NCBI GenBank assembly: GCA_026770585.1
Contig: MU646581.1
Location: 186,715 to 201,320 of the forward strand
Length of the DNA: 14,606 nt
Direction: 5' to 3'
Origin: Baffinella frigidus
Lineage: Eukaryota; Cryptophyceae; Cryptomonadales; Baffinellaceae
A model generated the notes under the pieces. That model saw nothing but the letters and a program-made list of their open reading frames with translations. It was not told where the DNA came from and ran no database searches. A program made the position numbers and the translations under genes. Positions 6,082-11,959 of the stretch are shown one piece after another (position 1 is the stretch's first letter; each line of letters opens with the position of its first letter).

Positions 6082-6672
6082 ATGTTGTTTTACGTGCTCC
6101 CTGGCAACCAGCTCGCGCAGGTGCAGCAGCCGCAGATGCGTGTGGCGGTGAGCGCCCGACAACCCACCCCTCCGTGTGCCATCGCGCGGTTGTGCAGCGG
6201 AGCGGCGCGCGGGAGGCAGCAGGAGGGACGAAAGGGCGAGGTGGCTTTTGCTTCGTGGACAGGTGGAGGGTTGGGGTGGAGCAGCAGGGGTCTGACAGGC
6301 GATGTGCGCTTGGCAGACCGGCTCCATGCTCACGAACGGGACGTGCAACTCCCTGCCCGGCTGGGACCCGATGACCCACGCGTTCAACCCCATCTCTTGT
6401 GAGCAACCCCGCCCTCCCTTCTGCCCGTGCCCCAGCTCCTTAGTGCAGGGCAGTGCTCCTGGCAGACCAGTCTGGCACATGGCAACCTGCCCCTCACGCA
6501 ACACCATGCCCCCCCTATCTCGCCCCGCCCCGCGCCGAGTGCCACCCAGAAAAACTGAACACCTCTTCCCGTTCCCCCTACAGACCAGGCGGATGCGGAC
6601 TGCCGCCTCAACCCCATGTACGGCGAGCACGGCCTTGGCGGCCACGCCAACTGGGGCAACGGCGCACCCTAA
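6082..6672 (+). CDS. Putative three-exon gene, paralogue of the minus-strand gene at 4281-5642
   Basis: Model: exon 1 6082-6147 (ATG then LFYVLPGNQLAQVQQPQMRVA, donor GTGAGC), exon 2 6317-6398 (acceptor GCGCTTGGCAG, donor GTGAGC), exon 3 6584-6672 (acceptor after CCCCCTACAG, stop TAA at 6670-6672), giving about 78 residues. Exon 2 encodes TGSMLTNGTCNSLPGWDPM then THAFNPIS; exon 3 encodes YQADADCRLNPMYGEHGLGG then HANWGNGAP. Introns of 169 and 185 nt have good donors, and the second acceptor has a clear pyrimidine tract. Joining exons 2 and 3 restores a Tyr codon (T plus AC) that aligns with Tyr in the paralogue. The product family is not recognised. A stop ten codons upstream in frame limits exon 1 unless another exon precedes it, so the N-terminus is uncertain. 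No signal peptide or membrane segment is convincing. Confidence 0.5.
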
Positions 6673-7124
6673 GCATGCCGCGCATGCTGCATGAAAGGGC
6701 CTGCGCGCAGCCCCTGGAGCGCTCCGCGTAGCTGGGCGTCGCAGGGAGCTGCTCGGCGTGCTTGTGGGGTCGTCTCAGTGCCGGACGGCGCTTGTTGATA
6801 TACATCTGTTCTGAACGGGATGCGGAGGTCCCTATCGCACCCCTCACCGAGCCCGATCCCTCCTCTCTGGACGACCCGCCACGTGTGCATGAAGTGTAGG
6901 GAGTAGGGCGTAAGGGTTGTGGTTGTGGTAAGACTATCCCGTTCACACGTGGTCCAGGGTGTAGCATTTAGGCTTGTCGTCGAGGGAGATACAGCGGGCG
7001 TAGGGGCGATCCCGCATGGGTGTTTGTGTCGGGCTTGGGGCGGTGGGGCTGGCGTGAGTGTGGAGACTCAGGGCGATCAGTTGCGACATGGCACTGCTAC
7101 TGCTGGCTGCTGTGCACAGGTGGG
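6673..7124. other. Downstream flank of the plus-strand gene, nothing clear
   Basis: This should include the 3' untranslated region and polyadenylation site of the plus-strand gene, but no AATAAA-like signal stands out. GC-rich without obvious repeats. Open frames here lack splice-site or paralogue support. Confidence 0.4.
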
Positions 7125-7258
7125 AGACCACACAGCGGACTACAGAGGGATTTCGTGAACAACCCACACATGGATAAGCTATATGTCCCTACGGTAGGCT
7201 ATCCGTAGGGACACAGGATTGTTCCTATGGATATCCTAACCGAAAGCACGCTGTGTGG
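7125..7258. mobile_element. Family C inverted-repeat element, copy C1
   Basis: Starts CCACACAGCG and ends CGCTGTGTGG, a perfect 10-bp terminal inverted repeat 134 bp apart. Inside is a strong palindrome, TGTCCCTACGGTAGGCTATC followed by CGTAGGGACA. Related sequences without both ends occur at 11107-11210 and between the duplicated exons at 14043-14142 and 14432-14504. No coding capacity. It lies directly against family A element A10. Confidence 0.8.
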
Positions 7259-7260
7259 AG

Positions 7261-7386
7261 TGCAGCGGTACCTCGCTCATAAGAAAGCGGGCCCCCCTAG
7301 GACCCTACAGTAGGCCTATGCGCAGGGCCCTATGGTGATCCTAGGGGGGGGGGGGGTCCGGTTCTTATGAGCGAGGTACCCCTGTA
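7261..7386 (-). mobile_element. Family A element A10, left tip mutated
   Basis: Left tip TGCAGCGGTACCTCGCTCAT against the consensus TACAGGGGTACCTCGCTCAT; right end ATGAGCGAGGTACCCCTGTA. The core is in reverse orientation with an expanded G run. Two bases separate it from the end of C1. Confidence 0.9.
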
Positions 7387-7407
7387 CATGTACAGGGACC
7401 TGCGATG

Positions 7408-7535
7408 TGCCTTGAGGTCCGTTAGGTTCTTCGAGCTCCCAACATAGGCGGACACCGGAACTGGTTCTGCAGAAAAGCCATGCTTCCTCGGAACTGGTTC
7501 TGCAGAAAAGCCATGCTTCCTTTCGGATCACATTC
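7408..7535 (+). repeat. Dispersed subtelomeric repeat with an internal 33-bp doublet
   Basis: Holds GTTCTTCGAGCTCCCAACAT then AGGCGGACACCGG, shared with 1763-1805 and inverted at 576-652. The 33-bp segment starting CGGAACTGGTTCTGCAGAAA is present twice in perfect tandem (7456-7488, 7489-7521). No gene. Confidence 0.85.
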
Positions 7536-7590
7536 AGCCCCCCCGGACGCGGGAGAACTCACCCTGTCCGAAGCTTCGGCTGCATGCGGT

Positions 7591-7701
7591 TACAGGGGTA
7601 CCTCGCTCATAAGAAAACGCTTCCCCCTAGGGACCCCCATAGGGCCCTACTGTAGGGCCCTAGGGGGGGGGGCGTTTTCTTATGAGCGAGGTACCCCTGT
7701 A
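7591..7701 (+). mobile_element. Family A element A11, nearly perfect palindrome
   Basis: At 111 bp, the shortest complete copy. The left arm TACAGGGGTACCTCGCTCAT then AAGAAAACGC is an exact 30-bp match to the complement of the right arm. The core is CCATAGGGCCCTACTGTAGG. If transcribed it would fold into a single long hairpin. Confidence 0.95.
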
Positions 7702-7712
7702 GGTCCTGATCG

Positions 7713-7814
7713 TATCCCTCAAGTGGCCAGTAGGCTCATACGCCCTACCGTAGGGCCCTAGGACCTGCCTAGGACCTCTGCGGGTCGTTTGACCCGCTGG
7801 CCACTTGAGGGATA
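7713..7814 (+). mobile_element. Family B element B6
   Basis: TATCCCTCAAGTGGCCAG pairs exactly with CTGGCCACTTGAGGGATA, with the matched CTCAAG/CTTGAG variant also seen in B5. The apex is GCGGGTCGTTTGACCCGC. It begins 11 bp after A11. Confidence 0.95.
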
Positions 7815-7833
7815 ACGCCTTCACGGAAGGGAC

Positions 7834-7905
7834 TACAGGGGTACCTCGCTCACCAGAAACTGCCTCCCTCCTAGGGACCACGGTAGGGCCCTGCTCCTAC
7901 AGTGT
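7834..7905 (+). mobile_element. Family A fragment A12, right arm absent
   Basis: Left arm TACAGGGGTACCTCGCTCAC then CAGAAACTGCC and core GGGACCACGGTAGGGCCC are present. The sequence becomes unrelated after TCCTACAGTGT, with no right arm. It is truncated in the same half as A8. Confidence 0.8.
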
Positions 7906-8130
7906 AAGTGCGCTGGTCGGTCTGAGATGAGAGAAAGCCCGCGTTTAATCGGACCGCACCCACCACGGCCACCCTGACCCTCTCGAGGAGGCCTCGTTTC
8001 ACCAGTCCTCTCGAAAAGGCCTTGTCTGACCAGTTATTTGACCAGGACCGATATCCGGTCTCGGCCCAACCCTCCCCGGCGATTGCCGGGGCCCTGTGTG
8101 AGGTCCTCCTCGGGACATTATCCCGAAGTG
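7906..8130. repeat. Short tandem 28-mer and hairpins, no gene
   Basis: A diverged 28-bp unit is doubled at 7980-8007 and 8008-8035 (CTCTCGAGGAGGCCTCGTTT and CTCTCGAAAAGGCCTTGTCT as unit starts). Downstream are GACCGATATCCGGTC and a perfect hairpin CCCCGGC-GATT-GCCGGGG (8074-8091). Without a T-tract, and in a eukaryote, the latter is not called a terminator. Confidence 0.7.
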
Positions 8131-8250
8131 GGCCTATCCCGTAAGTGGCGGGCCTATCCCTTAAGTGGCGGGCCTATCCCTTAAGTGGCGGGCCTATCCC
8201 TTAAGTGGCGGGCCTATCCCATAAGTGGCGGGCCTATCCCTGAAGTAGCG
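8131..8250 (+). repeat. 20-bp tandem array built from the family B left end
   Basis: Six units of GGCCTATCCCNTAAGTGGCG. The part TATCCCTTAAGTGGC is the family B tip; the part GGCGGGCC is the tail of the dispersed 20-bp motif CCGAGGCGGGCCTATCCC. The same junction exists once as a real insertion at 8469-8498 (B7), which is a plausible source for the array. A further diverged half unit lies at 8118-8130. Confidence 0.95.
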
Positions 8251-8297
8251 AGTAGCCTATCCCACTCCTACGGAGCCCCCTATCATAAGTAGGGGCC

Positions 8298-8337
8298 TAC
8301 AGGGGTACCTCGCATAGGGGCCTACAGGGGCACCTCG
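8298..8337 (+). mobile_element. Two solo family A left tips in tandem
   Basis: GGGGCCTACAGGGGTACCTCGC at 8293-8314 and GGGGCCTACAGGGGCACCTCG at 8317-8337 repeat about 24 bp, each carrying the first 14-15 bases of the A left arm and nothing further. They are orphan ends, analogous to the doubled B ends. Confidence 0.8.
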
Positions 8338-8379
8338 TTGCCAGATCCAAACGCCTCCCAGTGTCCAATACCGCGTGCT

Positions 8380-8424
8380 GGTTCAGGATATTTCCTCCTG
8401 AACCTTAGACCCTAAACCCTCGAC
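8380..8424 (-). repeat. Hairpin and telomere-like relic
   Basis: GGTTCAGGA, a 7-nt loop, TCCTGAACC form a 9-bp hairpin (8380-8404), followed by AGACCCTAAACCCTCGACCC, two telomere-like heptads in the C-rich orientation. The array at 4172 is also preceded by CTGGTTCAGGG, so this appears to be a short inverted relative of that boundary. Confidence 0.6.
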
Positions 8425-8482
8425 CCGAAACGGGCCTATCCCCGCCCTTAACATGTGCCTGCCTCCTCCCCGGAGGCGGGCC

Positions 8483-8586
8483 TATCCCTTAAGTGGCCAG
8501 CAGGCTCATACGCCCTACCGTAGGGCCCTAGGACCTGCCTAGGACCTCTGCGGGTCGTTTTCGACCCGCTGGCCACTTAAGGGATA
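8483..8586 (+). mobile_element. Family B element B7, inserted in the 20-bp dispersed motif
   Basis: TATCCCTTAAGTGGCCAG and CTGGCCACTTAAGGGATA arms with apex GCGGGTCGTTTTCGACCCGC. The left flank is GGAGGCGGGCC, so the TATCCC of the element coincides with the TATCCC of the dispersed motif CCGAGGCGGGCCTATCCC. Confidence 0.95.
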
Positions 8587-8675
8587 TCTCTCCTGAGGCA
8601 GGTCTGTCTCTCCCGAGGCGGGCCTACCTCTTCCCTGACGTTTCTCAACCCCCTGAGGCGGGCCCGTCACGCGGG

Positions 8676-8752
8676 TCGGTTACGCGTCCGTTACGCATCC
8701 GTTGCGCGTCGGTTGCGCGTCGGTTACGCGTCGGTTACGCGTCGGTTACGCG
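8676..8752 (+). repeat. 11-bp tandem array, 7 units (CGGTTACGCGT)
   Basis: Seven contiguous 11-mers with three inner variants (CCGTTACGCAT, CCGTTGCGCGT, CGGTTGCGCGT). Each unit carries CGCG or CGCA. No gene is associated. Confidence 0.95.
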
Positions 8753-8770
8753 TACTCCTGCTGGGAGTAG

Positions 8771-8884
8771 GACTGCGAGCGCTGCGAGGAAAACACACCC
8801 TGCGCCTGCGACGAATACGCCTGGACGTGGGGCGGGCAGAGCCGTGTCAGCACGGGTCAGCAGTGGGGGCAACAGGTGTCAGCA
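8771..8884 (+). CDS. Putative Cys-rich internal exon fragment
   Basis: After AG at 8769-8770 the frame reads DCERCEENTPCACDEYAWTW then GGQSRVSTGQQWGQQVSA, up to a consensus donor GTAAGC at 8885; it is 114 nt and phase 0 at both ends. The CxxC and CxC spacing resembles small extracellular Cys-rich modules, but no family is recognised. A partial copy of the first nine residues is at 9213 (GECERCEGYTACSGEGS), which supports coding, while the copy of the second half at about 9040-9105 has lost the donor (GTCAGC). The second half may instead be the start of the GTGTCAGCAC-type repeat. No other exons are recognised in the flanks, so this is likely a fragment. Confidence 0.3.
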
Positions 8885-9150
8885 GTAAGCGTGTGTCAGC
8901 CCCTCCCAGCGCTGTGTCAGCACGTATCCCTTAAGTGGCCAGGAGGTCAAAATTGACCCCTGACAGGTCCTAGGCAGGTCCTACGGTCCTACGGTAGGGC
9001 ATATGAGCCTACTGGCCACTTAAGGGATACGCCGCCTGAACGTGGGGCGGGCAGAGCCGTGTCAGCACGGGTCAGCAAGGGTCAGCAGTCGGGTCAACAG
9101 GTGTCAGCAGTCAGCGTGTGTCAGCCCCCCCCGGCGCTGTGTCAGCACGT
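8820..9150 (+). repeat. Tandem duplication of about 105-120 bp separated by element B8
   Basis: Copy 1 8820-8924 and copy 2 about 9033-9150 share ACGTGGGGCGGGCAGAGCCG, GTCAGCACGGGTCAGCA and GCGCTGTGTCAGCACG. Element B8 follows directly after CAGCACG of copy 1, while copy 2 continues CAGCACG-TGCTGACG, giving another view of the site without the element. Confidence 0.85.
8925..9029 (-). mobile_element. Family B element B8
   Basis: TATCCCTTAAGTGGCCAG and CTGGCCACTTAAGGGATA arms, with a reverse-orientation core ending GCATATGAGCCTA. The apex AGGTCAAAATTGACCCCT is imperfect. It lies between the two units of a local duplication. Confidence 0.95.
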
Positions 9151-9200
9151 GCTGACGGTCAGCACGTGTCAGCACGTGTCAGCATGTGTCAGCAATCAGG
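9141..9200 (+). repeat. Imperfect GTGTCAGCACG short tandem repeat with a perfect palindrome
   Basis: About five GTCAGCACGT-type units. The first two face each other and form the perfect 16-bp palindrome GTCAGCACGTGCTGAC (9141-9156); the rest run head to tail with one AT variant. Related single units are scattered through 8846-9120. Confidence 0.85.
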
Positions 9201-9212
9201 GTGGGAGGGGAG

Positions 9213-9300
9213 GGCGAATGCGAGCGCTGCGAGGGGTACACCGCCTGCAGTGGGGAGGGGTCCAAAGTTCACAGTGGGGAGGGGTCCAAATAAGTTCACC
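9213..9300 (+). pseudogene. Second Cys-rich exon-like fragment with tandem tail
   Basis: Reads GECERCEGYTACSGEGSKVH then SGEGSK and a TAA stop. The start resembles the exon at 8771. The tail is encoded by a tandem duplication, CAGTGGGGAGGGGTCCAAA, repeated at about 9249 and 9275. I treat it as a degenerate copy; its Cys spacing and frame are the only support. Confidence 0.25.
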
Positions 9301-9415
9301 TCTAACGTTGGCTTTCGGTATTAACAAATCTGCCCTGAGTGGGAGCGGTACGAGAGGGATAACCAGCCTGCTGTCGAGGTCTTTCTCGTATCAATCGTTC
9401 TGGGGGGAGGATTCC

Positions 9416-9585
9416 CACGCAAGAGTGTAGGGCTGACCTGGGAAAACAAGCCAGTTCACACGGAATTTGTAACAACCTGACGAAATTTCGATTTTCCTGT
9501 GGGAAGAATGTCCACTTATGAACTTAAGAAATAGTAGAATTCTACTATTTCTCCTGTGTGTCACTCTGCCACACTCTTGCGTGGT
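9416..9585. mobile_element. Possible 170-bp inverted-repeat element containing a 26-bp palindrome
   Basis: CCACGCAAGAGTGT (9416-9429) is the exact complement of ACACTCTTGCGTGG (9572-9585). Centrally, 9527-9552 is a perfect 26-bp palindrome, AGAAATAGTAGAA then TTCTACTATTTCT. The segment is AT-richer than its surroundings and includes CGAAATTTCG. It could be another MITE family or a structural island; only one copy is visible, so mobility cannot be shown. Confidence 0.5.
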
Positions 9586-9842
9586 CGGTGTGTCCACTTT
9601 AGCAGCCACCGGGGGCTTCACGGATACAGTCCATCTAAACCATTTGTTCTAGAATCGTATCCATTTGCATTGGATTCTAACCGCATTTCCCCTGGATATC
9701 CAGGAGGGGGAGGAACTCGGCCGCTGCTAAGTGGTAGGGTGTAGGGTTCAGGCAGCCCGCGCTCTTTTGTCGGGACCTTAAGTTGATCAGTTTTCAAAAG
9801 GCCTTGGGGGTAATGAAGAAGATGGAGAAGTTTGGGGTGGAA
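9586..9842. other. Non-coding stretch with small inverted repeats
   Basis: Contains AGAATCGTATCC...GGATTCT around 9650 and CTGGATATCCAG (perfect, near 9695). Nothing resembling an exon with splice-site support is visible. Confidence 0.4.
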
Positions 9843-9915
9843 GGTTGAGGGTTGAGGGTGGAGGGTTGAGGGTTTGGGGTTTGGGGTTTGGGGTTTGGGG
9901 TTTGGGTTTTGGGAG
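9843..9915 (+). repeat. G-rich telomere-like heptamer array (GGGTTGA, GGGGTTT)
   Basis: GGTTGAGGGTTGAGGGTGGA passes into five GGGGTTT units and ends GGGTTTTGGG. The 7-bp period equals the telomere unit, with G in place of A. The G-rich strand is on top, as at 4172. It could form G-quadruplexes on the top strand. Confidence 0.9.
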
Positions 9916-9954
9916 TGTAGGCGCACTTGGTGTTGGAGCATTTGGGGTGACGAG

Positions 9955-10206
9955 AGCGAGAGCGAGAGCGTGTGTGTGTGTGAGAGAGAGAGCGAGAGCG
10001 TGTGTGTGTGAGAGAGAGAGCGAGAGCGTGTGTGTGAGAGAGAGAGAGAGCGAGAGCGTGTGTGTGAGAGAGAGAGAGCGAGAGCGAGAGCGTATGTGTG
10101 TGAGAGAGAGCGAGTATGTGTGAGAGAGAGAGAGCGTGTGTGTGTGAGAGAGAGAGAGCGCGTGTGTGTGTGTGAGAGAGAGAGAGAGCGAGAGAGAGAG
10201 AGAGAA
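9955..10206 (+). repeat. Compound GA/GT microsatellite with GAGCGA interruptions
   Basis: Alternating (GA)n, GCGAGAGCG and (GT)n blocks over about 250 bp. Frames on both strands are open only because the dinucleotides encode Glu/Arg/Val/Cys or Leu/Ser/His/Thr runs. The array at 10663-10810 is the same composition on the other strand. Confidence 0.95.
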
Positions 10207-10236
10207 GGATGTAGGGCTCATAACCTGGTGCTGCAG

Positions 10237-10332
10237 CATCGAGGCAGAGGTCATCGAAGCCGAGAGCGAGACCCCGTGCATCGAGTGGGAGAGCGACTGG
10301 TTCGGAACGTACGCCGACTGCGTGCGATGTGG
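10237..10332 (+). CDS. Putative Trp/Cys-rich exon, weakly thrombospondin-repeat-like
   Basis: After acceptor-like GTGCTGCAG the frame reads IEAEVIEAESETPCIEWESD then WFGTYADCVRC. Two shorter copies of ESDWFGTYADC exist at 10435 and 10811. The arrangement C-x2-W-x3-W-x6-C-x2-C recalls thrombospondin type 1 repeats, but the usual WSxWS and CSxTCG signatures are not clean, so this is only a suggestion. A donor could be GTGCGA directly after DC (10325) if VRC is not coding. The exon lies between a GA/GT array and a long inverted repeat; no other exons are visible. It could be a fragment of a larger surface-protein gene. Confidence 0.3.
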
Positions 10333-10342
10333 GATGTGGGGG

Positions 10343-10376
10343 TTAGCGTTTGGGGCGTAATATACGTATATACGTA
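10343..10376 (+). repeat. Left arm of a perfect 34-bp inverted repeat (right arm 10956-10989)
   Basis: Starts TTAGCGTTTGGGGCGTAATA and ends in TACGTATATACGTA. The right arm at 10956-10989 is its exact complement; 579 bp lie between. The ATATACGTATAT core is shared with family D in the last kilobase. Confidence 0.9.
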
Positions 10377-10430
10377 TATCAATATAGGTATATACGTATA
10401 TCAATATAGGTATATACGTATATCAATATG
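10364..10430. repeat. TATATACGTATATCAATATAGG tandem, three units
   Basis: Three nearly identical 22-bp AT-rich units, each carrying the palindrome TATACGTATA. Units like these recur in the last kilobase between the duplicated exons. Confidence 0.85.
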
Positions 10431-10434
10431 TACG

Positions 10435-10494
10435 GAGAGCGACTGGTTCGGGACGTACGCCGACTGCGCGCGATCGCAAAGCCGTCAGATTTGA
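10435..10494 (+). pseudogene. Second ESDWFGTYADC segment, short copy
   Basis: GAGAGCGACTGGTTCGGGAC then GTACGCCGACTGC encodes ESDWFGTYADC as at 10288, then ARSQSRQI and TGA. The upstream half seen in the first copy is replaced by the AT-rich array, so this is a partial duplicate. It could serve as an alternative last exon, but no acceptor precedes it. Confidence 0.35.
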
Positions 10495-10662
10495 AGGGTG
10501 TAACGGACGGCGTGTACGGCGGAGGGTGTTTTTGTAACCGCCCACCGTACAAAACAGGACGGGGGCCAAACCGGGTTCGGGTGCTTCGCAAAAGGAAGAC
10601 TGCGAGTTAGGGCTGCGGGGTTAGGGGAAGGGGAGATAGAGATCCCGTGAATGGACTGCGAC

Positions 10663-10810
<148 letters not shown>

Positions 10811-10843
10811 GGTTCTGGATACGCAGACTGCGCGTGTGGGATG
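10811..10843 (+). pseudogene. Third, degenerate WF-YADC segment
   Basis: TGGTTCTGGATACGCAGACT then GCGCGTGTGGGATGG resembles the segment at 10297-10336, but two bases are missing relative to TGGTTCGGAACGTACGCCGA, so the frame is broken. It supports a local duplication of this short unit three times. Confidence 0.4.
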
Positions 10844-10847
10844 GTGT

Positions 10848-10952
10848 TATCCCTTAAGTGGCGAGTAGGCTCATACGCCCTACCGTAGGGCCCTAGGACC
10901 TGCCTAGGATCTCTTGGAGGTCAAATTTGACCTCCTGGCCACTTAAAGGATA
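10848..10952 (+). mobile_element. Family B element B9, perfect apex
   Basis: TATCCCTTAAGTGGCGAG at the left and GGCCACTTAAAGGATA at the right, with one right-tip change. The apex, GGAGGTCAAATTTGACCTCC, is a perfect 20-bp palindrome different from the apex of the other copies. Confidence 0.95.
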
Positions 10953-10955
10953 CAC

Positions 10956-10989
10956 TACGTATATACGTATATTACGCCCCAAACGCTAA
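10956..10989 (-). repeat. Right arm of the 34-bp inverted repeat
   Basis: Exact complement of 10343-10376, beginning TACGTATATACGTATATTAC. It starts three bases after element B9. Beyond it, a C-rich run resembles the inverse of the G-rich sequence preceding the left arm. Confidence 0.9.
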
Positions 10990-11106
10990 TCCCCCCACCC
11001 CCCACACCCCACCCATGGTCAGGGTTGTGTGGTGTTTTGGTTTGGGGTTGGGCCAGGGTGGATTCGTGGCAGCAGTAGATTTGAGTGTTGTATCACACCA
11101 TTCAAG

Positions 11107-11210
11107 CCACACAGCGGACTTCGCAGGGGTTTTGAATAATCCCTAAGCGATCTGACCTAGGACCCTACGGTAGGCAACCCGTGGAGGCATAGGGGGGGTT
11201 CCTACGGATA
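11107..11210 (+). mobile_element. Family C element C2, one end intact
   Basis: Begins CCACACAGCGGACTTCGCAG, continues GTTTTGAATAATCCCTAAGC and CCCTACGGTAGGCAACCCGT to GGGGGGGTTCCTACGG. The far terminal repeat is not present; the sequence passes into a short tandem, GGATAAGGTAACGGAAA, at 11211-11255. Nearly the same sequence, inverted, lies between the duplicated exons at 14043-14142. Confidence 0.8.
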
Positions 11211-11272
11211 AGGTAACGGAAACTACGGATAAGGTAACGGAAAGGTAACGGAAAGGTGGCCCGGCCGCGGGG

Positions 11273-11959
11273 GTATCAATCAAGGTCTTGACGCCAGCTT
11301 CAAAACGAGGGGGCTCTCTCTGGTGCATGACTGGTACATGACTGGTACCTGCGATAGGTTGAACCCCCCCCCCTTCGGGCATGGCTTGAATATTTTCGTG
11401 GCTAACACACGAGAAAACCCCTCTACTGAAGGGCGTTCCGAAAGGTTCACGAGTGACAAGACTTGTTTCCCCCCCGAGAATCCGGGGGAAAATATCTTCG
11501 GTTGCTGCTAAGTGGCAGGACTGATACCTGCGACACGTTGAGCCCCCCTCGTTCGGAGACGGAGTGATCCAGCCGCGAACGACGCGCCCCCAAAGGTTCA
11601 CGAGTGTCAAGAATGGGTTTTAGTGCTCAAGATGTTGACATCGTCTTTATCCTAAGGGTGATGGGTGGGGGTACCTGCGAGACGTTGAGCCCCCACCGTT
11701 CGGAGACGGAGTGGTCCAACCGCGAGGGTACCAATCAAGGTCTGGCGCCAGCTTCAAAACGAGGGGGCTCTCTGGTATCCCTTAAGTGGCGAGCTGGTCA
11801 AATTTAACCCACAAGAGGTCCTAGGACCTTAGGTCCTAGGCAGGTCCTAGGACCCTACCGTAGGGCGTATGCGCCTACTCGCCACGTACGGGATATGACT
11901 GGTACCTGCGACACGTTGAGGCCCCCCCGTTCGGAGATGGAGTGGTCCAGCCGCGACGG
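11273..11959 (+). repeat. 455-bp tandem segmental duplication with a recurring 60-bp motif
   Basis: ATCAATCAAGGTCTTGACGC (from 11274) recurs as CCAATCAAGGTCTGGCGCC (from 11730), each followed by CAGCTTCAAAACGAGGGGGC. The motif TGGTACCTGCGACACGTTGA then GCCCCCCCGTTCGGAGACGG occurs four times with variation (about 11341, 11521, 11670, 11899), and AAAGGTTCACGAGTG twice (11439, 11593). Unit 2 is split by element B10. No gene is supported; minus-strand frames through the motif change register between copies. Confidence 0.8.
11776..11895 (-). mobile_element. Family B element B10, with expanded core and near-empty site
   Basis: TATCCCTTAAGTGGCGAG pairs with CGCCACGTACGGGATA (right arm diverged). 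The core has an extra CCTAGGACCTTAGGTCCTAG block, making it 120 bp. Unit 1 of the surrounding duplication lacks it: GGCTCTCTCTGG-TGCA-TGACTGG against GGCTCTCTGG-element-TGACTGG. Confidence 0.9.

Noticed and set aside
5488-6645. 385-codon minus-strand open frame
   Set aside because: It is antisense to exons 2 and 3 of the plus-strand gene model and overlaps minus-strand exon 1 in another frame. GC-rich DNA easily leaves such frames open.
7261-7905. Family A and B elements as tRNA-like or SINE-derived sequences
   Set aside because: Nearly complete palindromes without A/B box promoter motifs or a poly-A tail; they fit inverted-repeat elements better.
8074-8091. GC hairpin resembling a bacterial terminator
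   Set aside because: No U-tract follows and the window is clearly eukaryotic nuclear DNA.
8131-8250. CRISPR-like regular 20-bp array
   Set aside because: Units are directly contiguous with no spacers, and they derive from an element end.
9300-9400. Possible large-subunit rRNA fragment (GGTACGAGAGGGATAACCAG)
   Set aside because: Only a short likeness to the GTACGAGAGGA motif; surrounding sequence does not continue as rRNA.
9787-10404. 205-codon Ser/Leu/Thr/His-rich minus-strand frame
   Set aside because: Entirely compositional translation of the GA/GT microsatellite and G-rich heptamers.
11143-11610. 155-codon minus-strand frame
   Set aside because: Its 60-bp internal motif occurs four times nearby in different frames, and the 5' part overlaps family C sequence. 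No sign of coding selection.
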